From assembly GCF_000214415.1 (NCBI RefSeq), contig NC_015562.1, positions 1,589,130-1,653,129 of the forward strand: 64,000 bases of DNA. Reading direction: 5' to 3'. Under the pieces are notes generated by a model. The model did not search any database. It was not told where the DNA came from and saw nothing but the letters and a program-made list of their open reading frames with translations. A program made the translations under genes and the position numbers. Shown here one piece after another: positions 27,506 through 37,201 of the stretch; positions within the stretch are counted from its first letter, which is position 1; every line of letters starts with the position of its first letter. This DNA is from Methanotorris igneus Kol 5. Its GTDB lineage: Archaea; AGJL01; Methanococci; Methanococcales; Methanococcaceae.

Positions 27506-28033
27506 TTACCACATTTTTTTCTTTTTCTTTCTTTTAGCCTTATGTTTTTTTCTTAACCTGCCTTTGACCATTTTTCTCTCCAAAATCCCTCCACAAATCT
27601 CACAGACATCTTCCTCGTGTTCCATTGGGTACATTTTTTTACAGCCTTTACAAACCTTTCTCCATATAAACTCCTCTTTAACACCCTCTGTAATTATTGA
27701 CCTCACTTCAACACCAAGTTTTCTCGCAACATTTTGAATACCATAATCATCAGTATATAAAACTCCATCTAAATCCAATGCCAATGCTAAAATGCCAATA
27801 TCTGCCTCAGATAAAGCATCTCCAGTTTTTGAAACCATATCTTTTACTTTTAATATATTCTTAACACTTGGTTCCATGGCCTTTAACTTTCCAAGATTTA
27901 GAGATTGCTTAACAATTTCTGCCCGCGATTCAACCTCACTGATGATGTCGTATGTTGTATAATGTTCCCCTTCCTCTAAAATAGGATTGTAATCATGAAT
28001 AAACGCTGAAGCATCTAAAATTTTAGGTTTCAT
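27506..28033 (-). CDS. nob1: rRNA maturation endonuclease Nob1
   Basis: A PIN-domain nuclease that trims the 3' end of pre-16S rRNA. From the ATG at 28033 (AGGTGGTTTTT before it) it has 175 residues. PIN acidic residues are visible in ILDASAFIHD (start), LSEADIGILALA and YTDDYGIQNVA. A zinc ribbon (CKGCKKMYP..CEICGG) sits at about 128-152, and a Lys/Arg-rich tail ends it. This is the standard archaeal Nob1 layout. Confidence 0.92.
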   Translation of the reverse strand: MKPKILDASAFIHDYNPILEEGEHYTTYDIISEVESRAEIVKQSLNLGKLKAMEPSVKNILKVKDMVSKTGDALSEADIGILALALDLDGVLYTDDYGIQNVARKLGVEVRSIITEGVKEEFIWRKVCKGCKKMYPMEHEEDVCEICGGILERKMVKGRLRKKHKAKRKKKKKMW

Positions 28034-28293
28034 AAAAACCACCTTTAGAAATTACTTTAAAAAAATTAAAATCTCAAAAAATTTAAAATCTTATATGAAT
28101 TTATAATTAATTTGGAACTTTTGATTTATTCTGTTATTAACCATTAGTCGATAAAATTAATAGTCACTACCCACATTATTTAAAAACATTTAAAAAACTA
28201 ACAACCTAATAACATTCTTTGCTTTTTTTATTTTTCATATTTTTTAAACATAATACATAATAATAAATACCATTAAACCTTTTTGGTGATGTT

Positions 28294-29610
28294 ATGGAGT
28301 TAAATGAAAAAAATAATATTCTTGATTTATCATCATTTAGGATGATTACTGGCGTGAAAAGTAAAGATAACAAATTAATTTTGGAAATTAACAAAAATTA
28401 CGAGTGCGAGGTAGAAATTCCATACAATGTGGATATAGAGGACGACAAGATTATAATAAACGAACATCCACTCAAAGTAGAAAATATAAAAAGGGGGATA
28501 TTAAATTTAATATCACTTAGTATTTCCCAAAATTTGGTAAATAAGATAACCAATAGAAGAACATACTACATAGCTCCTCCAATTCCTCTCATAGGACACA
28601 CTGCATTTGGTTTAATAGATAGGGGAACAAACATTATCCAAGTTAGAGGCTTGAGTGGGTGTAATATAAACTGCCCATTCTGTTCTGTTGATGAAGGGAA
28701 ACATTCCAAAACAAGAAAAAATGATTACTATGTTGATGTTGATTATTTGGTTGAAGAATATAAAAAGATTGTTGAGTTTAAGGGAAACAAGTTCATCGAG
28801 GCACATTTAGATGGGCAGGGAGAGCCTACCCTATACTACCCTTTGGCAGATTTAGTTCAAAATCTAAGCGAAATAAATAAGGAAGGGAAAGGTATTGTAT
28901 CGATGCAAAGTAATGGAGTAGGTTTGACATACAAGATGATTGATGAGTTGGAAGAAGCAGGGCTGCATAGGATTAATTTGTCAATTAATGCATTAGATGA
29001 AAAGATGGCAAAAATCTTAGCTGGAAGAAAGGATTACAATATTGAGAAGATTTTAGATATTGCCGAATATATAAAGAATTCAAAGATACACTTGTTAATA
29101 GCCCCAATTCTATTGCCAAATGTGAATGATGAGGAAGTTAAGAAAGTTATTGATTACGCCATAGAGTTAGACCAAAGAATTCCGCAAAATGTCATAAACC
29201 CAATAACTAACAAAAAAGACCCAATATTGGGAGTTCAGTTGTGTTTGATTTATCAGTTTGGTAGAAGGGTAAAGAAGATGAAAATTTGGGAATTTAAAAA
29301 ATTCTACAAATTATTGAAGGATTATGAAGCCCAATATGGGGCAAAGGGTATTGATGTTAAATTAAAACTCCACCCAAGTGATTTTGGAACACATAGAAGA
29401 AAGAAACTCCCATGCCCTTTTAAGGTGGGAGAGGTTGTTAATGTAGATGTTGTTATGGATGGGAGGATTAAGGGAGAGGTCATAGGTGTTGCAAAGAACC
29501 GAATAGTTCAAATAATAAATTGTAAAAATGAACATAAATTAATTGGAAACAACATAAGGGTTAAAATTTTAAGGACAAAAGATAACATCATAGTTTCAAC
29601 GCCAGTATAA
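28294..29610 (+). CDS. radical SAM protein with C-terminal TRAM domain
   Basis: A 438-residue radical SAM enzyme. The cluster motif CNINCPFCS (CxxxCxxC) lies near residues 124-132, followed by the GQGEP motif (LDGQGEPTL) typical of SAM binding. The C-terminal ~65 residues (PCPFKVGEVVNVDVVMDGRIKGEVIGVAKNRIV) form a TRAM domain, usually RNA-binding. This combination is common in archaea and suggests RNA or tRNA modification, but the reaction is not known. The start follows GGTGATGTT. It is monocistronic with an AT-rich spacer on each side. Confidence 0.8.
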   Translation: MELNEKNNILDLSSFRMITGVKSKDNKLILEINKNYECEVEIPYNVDIEDDKIIINEHPLKVENIKRGILNLISLSISQNLVNKITNRRTYYIAPPIPLIGHTAFGLIDRGTNIIQVRGLSGCNINCPFCSVDEGKHSKTRKNDYYVDVDYLVEEYKKIVEFKGNKFIEAHLDGQGEPTLYYPLADLVQNLSEINKEGKGIVSMQSNGVGLTYKMIDELEEAGLHRINLSINALDEKMAKILAGRKDYNIEKILDIAEYIKNSKIHLLIAPILLPNVNDEEVKKVIDYAIELDQRIPQNVINPITNKKDPILGVQLCLIYQFGRRVKKMKIWEFKKFYKLLKDYEAQYGAKGIDVKLKLHPSDFGTHRRKKLPCPFKVGEVVNVDVVMDGRIKGEVIGVAKNRIVQIINCKNEHKLIGNNIRVKILRTKDNIIVSTPV

Positions 29611-29765
29611 TATCTATTTGCGTAAAATAACTTAATTTTATCAATGATTAAATAATGTATTTAATTAATGTCTTAGGTATAATTTTAATAAAAGCCATTA
29701 TTAATTTAAAATTTATTGCGTAATGTGTAATATCAAAATTTCGCAAATGATTATAATCTCAATAA

Positions 29766-29786
29766 TAACATTTAAATATATGAACC
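29766..29786 (+). promoter_or_regulatory. TATA-type promoter for mobB
   Basis: AACATTTAAATATATGAACC fits an archaeal TATA box about 40-50 bases before the mobB start. The spacer before it (29611-29765) has no gene; a weak MITE-end-like CGCAAATGATTATAA sits at 29743-29757. Confidence 0.45.
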
Positions 29787-29823
29787 TTATATTATAATCA
29801 TGTTCAATATAAGATGTGATACC

Positions 29824-30501
29824 ATGAGGATTATTGGAGTTATAGGTCCTAAAAATTCTGGAAAAACAACCCTTATCTGCGAACTTTTAAAAAAACTCCC
29901 ATTTAAAGCAGCAGTTATAAAACACACATGTAAAGACATTGATGTTGACGCTGAAGGAACGGACTCTTATAAATTAAAGCAATTCTCAAACACAACAGTT
30001 TTTTCTACAAACAAAGGGACTGCATTTTATAAAGATAAGTTGTCTCTTGAAGAAATTTTATCAAAAATAGATGAAGATTTTGTTATTGTTGAAGGGTTCA
30101 AAGAAGAACTCTCAAAATTAAATATACCAAAAATAGTTATGATTAAAGGTAATGAAGGTTTAGAACTTATTGACGAACACACCATAACGGTTATAAAGGA
30201 TTACGACTATGATGTTGAGGATGTATTAAAACTCGTTTTGGAAAAGGCTACTGTACCATCGTTCAACTTAAATTGTAAACACTGTGGTTATGACTGTAAA
30301 TCTTTTGTAAGTGCTGTTGTTAAAGGAGAGGCGAAATGGAATGACTGCGTTTTGTCCAGTGGTATAAAAATTGTTGTAAATGGGAAGATTATCCCTGCGA
30401 ATCCATTCGTCTCAAAAATAATAAAAAACACCATAAAAGCAATGATTGAAACCCTAAAAGGTGTTGATAAACCAAAAAACATTGAAATTAAAATTGATTA
30501 A
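29824..30501 (+). CDS. mobB: MobB-like GTP-binding protein with Cys-rich C-terminal domain
   Basis: Molybdopterin-guanine dinucleotide synthesis adaptor; it binds GTP and helps MobA. The P-loop GPKNSGKTTL is at about 8-17 and the family motif VIKHTCKDIDVDAEGTDSYKLKQFSN follows at 33-58. A C-terminal domain carries CKHCGYDCKSF..WNDC (about 158-185), a possible iron-sulfur or zinc site seen in methanogen MobB proteins. The ATG at 29824 with GTGAT before it is preferred to one at 29800. The methanogen needs it for molybdo/tungsto formylmethanofuran and formate dehydrogenases. Confidence 0.8.
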   Translation: MRIIGVIGPKNSGKTTLICELLKKLPFKAAVIKHTCKDIDVDAEGTDSYKLKQFSNTTVFSTNKGTAFYKDKLSLEEILSKIDEDFVIVEGFKEELSKLNIPKIVMIKGNEGLELIDEHTITVIKDYDYDVEDVLKLVLEKATVPSFNLNCKHCGYDCKSFVSAVVKGEAKWNDCVLSSGIKIVVNGKIIPANPFVSKIIKNTIKAMIETLKGVDKPKNIEIKID

Positions 30502-30561
30502 ACTTTGATTAAATCTTATAAAAATTAAATTAAAGTTACAAAAAATAAAGGAGGGTAAAAT

Positions 30562-30840
30562 ATGGACAATGGAAAATACGAAGCTATGGCTGAGGTATTT
30601 AAAGCATTTGCAGACCCAACAAGATTAATGATTTTGAAGTTATTAACTGAAAATGAGAGTATGTGCGTATGTAAAATTATTGATGAGTTAAAGAAACCAC
30701 AACCCACAATATCTCACCACTTAAATATCTTAAAAAAGGCAGGTATTATAAAGGCAAAAAAAGAAGGAACTTGGAACTACTACTACATTGTAAATCCAAA
30801 AGTTAAGGAATTAATTCAAATGATTGATGAAATTCTATAA
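30562..30840 (+). CDS. ArsR-family metal/metalloid-responsive repressor
   Basis: A 92-residue winged-helix repressor (MAEVFKAFADPTRLMILKLLTENESMCVCKIIDELKKPQPTISHHLNIL). The MCVC motif in the alpha-3 helix at about residues 34-37 matches the As/Cd-type thiolate sensor site of ArsR/SmtB proteins. GGAGGGTAAA precedes the ATG. It is 60 bases behind mobB with its own strong ribosome-binding site. The gene it controls is not evident; no arsenic pump is adjacent. Confidence 0.85.
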   Translation: MDNGKYEAMAEVFKAFADPTRLMILKLLTENESMCVCKIIDELKKPQPTISHHLNILKKAGIIKAKKEGTWNYYYIVNPKVKELIQMIDEIL

Positions 30841-30928
30841 GAAACTTTTAGAAAAAGCTTATCAAAAAGAATTATTTCCTTCCTACATAATTAAGCAAAA
30901 CAGTTCTTCACTTTGCTTCGGTTAAATA

Positions 30929-31194
30929 TAGTCGTGTGCGTTGTAGAATAGCCATATATGGAAAGATTCTCATTGCTTTTTTTAACTTTTAGTTCGATTT
31001 TGCAATTTTCTGATTTTTCAATATTTAAGTTTTCAAGAATTTTTATGTGAATAATTTTATAAATAGATAAGCTCTTAGAAAATTTGATAATATCAATACC
31101 TTAAATATTTTGTTTGGGATTATAGTCGTGTGCGGAATTAATATATAGCAAAACCCAGAGTTTTGCCGTTAATTTTTAAACTTATTTTATAATC
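30929..31194. mobile_element. two MITE left ends, the second cut by an IS
   Basis: TATAGTCGTGTGCGTTG at 30927 and TATAGTCGTGTGCGGAATT at 31121 are left ends in the same orientation, with no matching right ends. The second continues into a GCAAAACCCAGAGTTTTGC hairpin and ATTTTTAAACTTATTTTATAAT, as in other copies. It stops exactly where the IS5-like element begins at 31195. Confidence 0.55.
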
Positions 31195-32218
31195 AGAGGT
31201 TGTCGAAAAATACGAATACTATAAATAATAGTAATAATAATTATGAGCGGCAGAAAAACCAAAAGAAAAGGATACTGGAAAGCCTACGATAAGAGGTTTA
31301 AGATATTCAATATTAAGTACACTTATGATTTTGTTTCATTTATTATAAATATTTTACTTCCATATAAAGAAAAACGCAAAGTAGGAAGGCCTTTAGCTAT
31401 AAGTTACAATGAATATATAGCTACTCTAATAATAAAACACATTTTTAGAATTAGTTTAAGAGATTTAGAAACTCTTTCCGATTATTTACATAAAAAGCAT
31501 ATAGATAGCTCCACATACGGAAAAGCTTTTCAGAGGATTAAAATAAGCGATTTAACTAAAATAATCGTTGGATTACACTTAATTATTGCTAATTCGTTAA
31601 AATCATCGGTTATAATTTACATAGCTGATTCCACTGGAGTCCATTTATTAAGAGTGTATTGTGAAAGAATCAGAGTTGTGAATAATGAAATAAAAAAGGT
31701 AAAGTATCGGGTTTTTGACAAAATGCACGTATTAGCTTGCTATTATAAAGATTATGGATTAATTTCGATTGTTATGGTAAAATGGGATAATGGATATAGT
31801 TCAGACAGTAAAAACTTACTAAAAATGATAAAATCTTTAGATTTTGTGAAAGGTGCGATAATATTGTTGGATGGTGGTTACGATGATGAAGATTTACTTA
31901 GAGAGTTGTTATCCATAGACCTCATTCCAATAGTTAAAACAAAAGAGTTTAAATGGGATTACGGTATTTCTAAAATCAGAAAGAAAGTTAAAAAATTGTT
32001 TGATAAGAAACTGTATAAAATTAGAGGGGTAATAGAAGCGATATTTGGAGGGCTAAAAACTAAATTTAGATTAACTCTAAATGAAAAACTACCTGAAAGT
32101 AGATGTAGAGCTACTTTAGCAGTAGCAATCGTTCATAATATTTTAACACTAATGAGAGTTATTAGTATTAGAGAGTAATATTTAAATTCATTGATGAAAT
32201 AATTTTTCGACAACCTCT
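31195..32218 (+). mobile_element. IS5-superfamily insertion sequence
   Basis: Perfect terminal inverted repeats AGAGGTTGTCGAAAAAT (31195-31211) and its complement (about 32202-32218) enclose one transposase gene; total about 1.02 kb. It has inserted into a MITE-like repeat. No obvious target duplication is visible at the borders I chose. Confidence 0.85.
31243..32178 (+). CDS. IS5-like DDE transposase
   Basis: A 311-residue transposase with a basic N-terminus and the DDE_Tnp_1 fold. The first Asp is in VIIYIADSTGVH (about residue 124), the second in IILLDGGYDDE (about 206), and the Glu in the Y(2)R(3)E(6)K signature YKIRGVIEAIFGGLK (about 265-280). It appears intact. The start is ATG at 31243, only 48 bases inside the left repeat. 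Confidence 0.88.
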   Translation: MSGRKTKRKGYWKAYDKRFKIFNIKYTYDFVSFIINILLPYKEKRKVGRPLAISYNEYIATLIIKHIFRISLRDLETLSDYLHKKHIDSSTYGKAFQRIKISDLTKIIVGLHLIIANSLKSSVIIYIADSTGVHLLRVYCERIRVVNNEIKKVKYRVFDKMHVLACYYKDYGLISIVMVKWDNGYSSDSKNLLKMIKSLDFVKGAIILLDGGYDDEDLLRELLSIDLIPIVKTKEFKWDYGISKIRKKVKKLFDKKLYKIRGVIEAIFGGLKTKFRLTLNEKLPESRCRATLAVAIVHNILTLMRVISIRE

Positions 32219-32470
32219 CTTTGTCTTTAAACTATATTAAGGAACACATTGGATAATATAATTAATTTTTTATTCAGACAACAGGATAATACACTATAGA
32301 CACGATCTTTTAGTTGTTTTTTATAGCCATATTTTTTTTACTATAGTCTTGGACAAAAATATTTGGAATATTAACGTTATTAAATTTTTCTAAAAGTTTA
32401 TGTTGTTGGATGAAAATGGGGAGTCAGAAATTACACACTTGTTAAATTTTATTGAAAAGATAGTATCCTA
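32219..32470 (+). pseudogene. decayed sequence with possible 3' gene remnant
   Basis: Between the IS and the broken gene, one frame reads NVIKFF, a stop, then KFMLLDENGESEITHLLNFIEKIVS ending TAA at 32471 and overlapping the next ATG (TAATG). The HLLNFIEKIV ending resembles the C-terminus of small Ras-like GTPases, but the evidence is thin. The left half (32219-32340) shows nothing recognisable. Confidence 0.3.
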
Positions 32471-33508
32471 ATGCCGCTAAGTGAGATTTTAGAAATAAAC
32501 TTGGTAATTTTTGATAAAATGGGTAAAATGTTATTTAGGACAGAAGCATCTGGAAAATTATATGCCATTAAGGAAAAATTTGAATGCTTAATAGAAAAAT
32601 CTGAAGAAATTAACAAGACAATATTTTTTGAAGATGAGGTTCTGTTTGTAATTCCACTTCATGGGGTCTGTCCATCGTGAGGATTTAGGAGTAAATGTGA
32701 ATAAAAGTGCTTCCGCTTAAATTAACCCTCACGATGGACTTGGGTGACATTGGCCTCAACTCTCCTCTGGGTTCATTGGAGAGTAAATCATCGACCTCCA
32801 CCCCAGTCACGGGTACCCCGATTCCGCCTAAGAGTTTTTTAACTAATTTAACTCCTCTTTTAAAGATATTAAAAGAGCCGACAAACTGCCTATTGAAAAC
32901 TCCACATTTTTCGCATGTTACAACCTGTCCCTCTTGGGACTCCATTTTACTCCCGCATACGGGACAGGTTTTTGAAGTATAGTGAGGATTAACGTAAAAA
33001 ACAATACTCTTATATTTTAGCCTTTTTGCAATCTCTCTCCAACTCGTTCTATCCAAATCTTTGTTAAAGTTTGAATTTTTATACATATTGAGCTTATCCA
33101 AATCCTCAAAGATAAAAACTGCATTTGGAAAGAGTTTAGATAGCTGGGAAGTTAATTTATTAATAAAATCTTCAACTCGATTTTTTCTTCTATTATAATA
33201 CTTTTTTAGCAAGATACCAATTCTTTTTGGGGCTTTTTTATAAATCGACTTTAACTTATCGATAATAACATCATAAACCTTCTTTATTCTATGCAGTTCA
33301 GATAAGTCAACTCTAATCTACCCTTCCTCTGGATGGAATAAATCTAAGGATTTTAGATTGCTATCTACACCGATAACGACTTTTTTATCAAATATATTTA
33401 AAGGTTTTTTAAAGGTTATTAATGCTTCACTGTCTTTTAACGAATCACTTATATATGCTTATGAAGATGTCAAAAAATTTATAAACTCTGTTTATAAATA
33501 TAATTAAT
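32471..33508 (+). pseudogene. small gene interrupted by a tnpB remnant
   Basis: The 5' part (32471-32662) encodes MPLSEILEINLVIFDKMG.. and ends ..FFEDEVLFVIPLHG exactly at the transposon edge. Past the remnant, 33441-33508 reads ESLIYAYEDVKKFINSVYKYN and a stop. The alternating beta-strand and final amphipathic helix resemble roadblock/longin-type small proteins that accompany GTPases; this is an inference. The insertion plus deletion makes it non-functional unless rejoined. Confidence 0.5.
32663..33440 (-). pseudogene. truncated tnpB with intact right end and RNA region
   Basis: Closely matches the 3' two-thirds of the IS607-element tnpB (from its residue ~185 on), in inverse orientation. 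The N-terminal part, tnpA and the left end are missing; the junction is at 33440/33441. A Trp codon is mutated to TAG at 33318-33320 (the CTA on the plus strand). It keeps the RuvC-II Glu, the zinc Cys and the [11 protein letters not shown] variant. Unlike the 14.8-kb copy it lacks the 47-base palindrome and so shows the native tail [19 protein letters not shown]. The right-end hairpin (32663-32735) is intact. Confidence 0.85.
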
Positions 33509-33625
33509 TTGTTTAATAAATATTATAAGACTCTATCTATAAAAAGAAAAAGTAAAAAAATAAATAAAAATAAATTTAATTTAAATAATTTAATTTTAGT
33601 TCTTTTAGACAGTTGGGGGAACAAT

Positions 33626-36600
33626 ATGACAATGGTTTATGATAGTAAAGATATGGATATAACTAAATTAGTAAATTCAGATAGTTGGAAAGATAGGATT
33701 AAAGCTGCTATGCTAATTTCTGAAATAGAAGATAGAGAGGAAATAAAAAAAAGAATAGTGGATATTTTTAAACTTTTGCGTGATGAGAATTTACTCGTAA
33801 GGATAAATATGATAAATTCACTTAAAAAACTTATTCTAAAATATCCTGATATACTGAAACCACTAATTCCAGAGATTCATGCTTTAGCACATACTAAAAA
33901 TAAAATGTTAGCATCAAATGTTAAATCTTTAATTGAATTAATCCCTCCACAATTAATACAAGAAGTGGTAATTGATGCAACTAACAAGCTCTACTCTGCA
34001 AATGGTTTAGATAGGGCCGTGAGATTATGGATTCTTTCCACTATTTCTCTGACATCACCAGAGTATCTTAAAAATTCGTTACCTGAACTAATGGCAACAT
34101 CCATAAACGATAGATATGAATTGTTACAGATGTTTGCTTTATCTATAATTGAGGAATTTAAAGAAAAAGAAATGAGTATGGTACTTGATAAGTTAAATAT
34201 GATATTTCCTTGCCATATAGTAAAAAGTGATTGGAGTTTAGATAGTGAAAGTTATGATGAACTAATATATGCTCTAATGAAAAGATATTTTGGGAAAATA
34301 ACAAAAGATGATCTCAAAAAGGTTCTAAATTTTATAGATTATAAAGATTTATTAGTCAAATTGTTATCAATAGCAATACTCAAAGAAAATGCTGAGATGT
34401 TGTGGGAGATTTTGGATGACTGGGAAATTGAAACATTAATAGCAAAATTGATGAAAAATTTAAATAGTAGATATTGGACTGTAAAAACTGTATCTTTACT
34501 ATCTCTTGCAGAGATTCTAACGTCATGCACCAGGGATAAAGAACCAAATTGGAACGAATCTATAGAAAGATACTTATCAACACTCGTATTGAAATCAAGT
34601 GAACTTTTGAGAATTAGTTTTATAACCAAAGCTTATGCATTAGATGCATTAGCAATTATCTACAAAAGATCTAATTCACCAGAAGTAAGAACAAAAATAG
34701 AAGAATTAATTGAAAATGTCAATATTAAAGAAATTTTAAAAGAGCATTATATATCATACTTTAAGGGCATTTCCTTAATTGTAAAATTAAAAGGAGAAGA
34801 TATTGTAAATTACCTAACTCCTGAAATCCATCCATATATAGATATTGACTTCATAGAAGAACTGAGATCAGAAAATCCATTAAATTATGGTGGCATATTT
34901 AGAGAGATCGAGTTGGGAGCAAACAGTGATGATTGGTTAGATAGATGTGTAAATATTAAACTTTTAGGGAATGCACTATATGCGCTACCTTCATTTGCGG
35001 AGGTTTATGCTCAACAAATAAAAGCACTCTTAACAGACCCTGTATGGATGACTAGGTCGACATCAGTATGGGCTTTGAGAATAGTAAATTATGTTAAGGG
35101 GTTAAATTTCACAAAAGAGGATTACTTAGATTTATTTGAGTATGCCGATGATTGGTATTGGACAGTTAGATGGGAGTATTTAATGTTGTTTCTTGAAGTA
35201 ATTAAGAAGGATCCAGAGATACTTGAAGATGATGGATTGAGAAATGCTCTACTTTCCGTAATAACAACTAAGTATTTAACTGATAAAAGCCATACTATAA
35301 GAAAAATGTGTAGATATATACTACAAAAAATCCCTGGAACTGAAGAGATATTGAATTATTTTAGTAAAGATTACGCAAGTAGGTATAAAATCCTACAAAG
35401 TATGGTAGAAAATCCCGCATTAAGAAAAAGTGCATTTATAAGATTAAAAATTAGATTAAGAAAGGCTATAAAAAGTAACAACGAAGAAATGATAAAAAGA
35501 CTCTTAGAGTTTGTAAATGGAAAATATTATAAAGAGACATCATATATTCTCCATGAATTGGTATTGTTATATGATAAATACAAAATTGCAAAAGACATGG
35601 TTGATACAATAAAAGCAGAATATCCTGAAATTATACAACATAGAATGGATCTATTACATAGAATGCTAAGTGAACTCATAGTTGTTAAAAGAAGGAGTGC
35701 TTTGAGGGAATTAAAAGCATATGTGGAAATTGGTATTCCAATAACTGAAAAAATCTTAAATAGATTAAAAGAAATGGTCGTATATGACGTTGTTGACCCC
35801 ACTATCGTAAAACTTACAATATATATACTTGAAAAGGTTGGTGATGACGAAGCCAAACAACTCATTAAAGAAAGAAAAGAACTTATTGATGTTGGTAAAG
35901 ACTATTCATTAGAATTAGGAAACGTACTTAAAGGTAAATCAGCCACATGGCATAGCGTTTATGGTTTAATTGAACACATGCCAGATGATAGATTATTAAA
36001 TTTGGACTTGGATTTGATGGAATTGTTACATATCTTATCCAAAAAAGATACTGGTATAATATTAAAAGTCAGAATTATAGATTTTATTATTAGAACAATT
36101 AAAACGGATGATGAAAACTTTAGTAAAGTTATTGAAGACAATTATGATGACATATTTAATATAATTTTTGAATTAATGAATTGTGAGTACTATCTTGTGT
36201 CAGAAAGAGCCACAAGACTCATGAAAACAATATTACTAAAATATCCACTACTATTTAGAAGATGGATTTTCAAAAAGTTGTCAAGATCAGAGAATAATAA
36301 AAAATACATTGCACTTGTAAAGAAATTATTGGAAGATCCAAATCCAGACATTAAATTGGAGGGATTGTATGTTATTGAATGTCTAATAAATAGGGAATAC
36401 TCTGATATGGCATGTTCATTTATTTATGAAATGTTGGGGGCATTAGGTGATGAGAAATGGGAAGTGAAGAAGAAATCATTAGACCTTATTTTGAGTTTAG
36501 ACATTAATGATGAAGAAATTGTAGATAATATTGTTTACAAAATTATAAAATTATTAAAATTGAAAGATACAGAAGAAGATTTTAAAATATACTTACTTAG

Positions 36601-36754
36601 GTTGTTGAATCAACTACCTACATCAAAAAAATACTGCAAAGAGGTTTTGGATGTTTTAAGTGAGTTTAAGGAATCTCATGACCCATACATAGCAGAAATT
36701 GCCAAAAGTATTATAAAAAAGTACTCAAAAGAAAATTCAGAAGTTGATTTATAG
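33626..36754 (+). CDS. large HEAT-like repeat protein
   Basis: A 1042-residue, almost wholly alpha-helical protein made of HEAT/ARM-like repeats throughout (for example SWKDRIKAAMLISEIEDREE, LVRINMINSLKKLILKYPD, YWTVKTVSLLSLAEIL, WLDRCVNIKLLGNALYALP, NPDIKLEGLYVIECL). No signal peptide, membrane segment or catalytic motif is seen. The ATG at 33626 follows TTGGGGGAAC; the 39 residues upstream in frame are unlikely coding. It probably works as a protein-binding scaffold in the cytoplasm. It follows directly the interrupted small gene, with which it may have formed an operon. Confidence 0.75.
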   Translation: MTMVYDSKDMDITKLVNSDSWKDRIKAAMLISEIEDREEIKKRIVDIFKLLRDENLLVRINMINSLKKLILKYPDILKPLIPEIHALAHTKNKMLASNVKSLIELIPPQLIQEVVIDATNKLYSANGLDRAVRLWILSTISLTSPEYLKNSLPELMATSINDRYELLQMFALSIIEEFKEKEMSMVLDKLNMIFPCHIVKSDWSLDSESYDELIYALMKRYFGKITKDDLKKVLNFIDYKDLLVKLLSIAILKENAEMLWEILDDWEIETLIAKLMKNLNSRYWTVKTVSLLSLAEILTSCTRDKEPNWNESIERYLSTLVLKSSELLRISFITKAYALDALAIIYKRSNSPEVRTKIEELIENVNIKEILKEHYISYFKGISLIVKLKGEDIVNYLTPEIHPYIDIDFIEELRSENPLNYGGIFREIELGANSDDWLDRCVNIKLLGNALYALPSFAEVYAQQIKALLTDPVWMTRSTSVWALRIVNYVKGLNFTKEDYLDLFEYADDWYWTVRWEYLMLFLEVIKKDPEILEDDGLRNALLSVITTKYLTDKSHTIRKMCRYILQKIPGTEEILNYFSKDYASRYKILQSMVENPALRKSAFIRLKIRLRKAIKSNNEEMIKRLLEFVNGKYYKETSYILHELVLLYDKYKIAKDMVDTIKAEYPEIIQHRMDLLHRMLSELIVVKRRSALRELKAYVEIGIPITEKILNRLKEMVVYDVVDPTIVKLTIYILEKVGDDEAKQLIKERKELIDVGKDYSLELGNVLKGKSATWHSVYGLIEHMPDDRLLNLDLDLMELLHILSKKDTGIILKVRIIDFIIRTIKTDDENFSKVIEDNYDDIFNIIFELMNCEYYLVSERATRLMKTILLKYPLLFRRWIFKKLSRSENNKKYIALVKKLLEDPNPDIKLEGLYVIECLINREYSDMACSFIYEMLGALGDEKWEVKKKSLDLILSLDINDEEIVDNIVYKIIKLLKLKDTEEDFKIYLLRLLNQLPTSKKYCKEVLDVLSEFKESHDPYIAEIAKSIIKKYSKENSEVDL

Positions 36755-36807
36755 GGGGATTTTTTTATATTGTATTGCAACATAAATTTTAAAATTTTAC
36801 AAAATTA

Positions 36808-37123
36808 TAGTCAAGTGCATTATATAGTCGTGTGCGTTAGAAATTGGAATAAAGTGTTAGTAAATTTTTAAAGATTTATGACTTATTTAAAATTTTTTGG
36901 CAAAACTGAAAGTTTTGCCGTATATTTTAAGAAAGGATAAGGACTATTTGGAAATTCATTGGTATATAAATAAGTTTAAAAATCCACTGCAACCTTCGAT
37001 TGCAGGGAAGTTGAATAACTATATTATTCAACTATTCCGCACACGACTATAATTAAACTAAAACTGCAATAAATTTTAACGGCAAAATCAAAGGTTTTGC
37101 CGTATGTCTTCTGCACATGACTA
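36808..37123. mobile_element. nested MITE-like elements (one inside another)
   Basis: The outer pair is TAGTCAAGTGCA at 36808 and TGCACATGACTA ending 37123, each flanked by TA. The inner pair is TAGTCGTGTGCG at 36825 and CGCACACGACTA ending 37049, also flanked by TA. Removing the inner copy leaves an outer copy of about 90 bases with a GGCAAAATCAAAGGTTTTGCC hairpin. The inner copy carries the CTGCAACC/GGTTGCAG-like and TTGAATAA modules of element 1. No coding potential. Confidence 0.7.
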
Positions 37124-37201
37124 TAAATATCCAAATTTACATTAAAAGTTATTAGAGATTTTAAATAAGATTGCTAATAAAAAATACATTTGGTGAAATC
37201 T

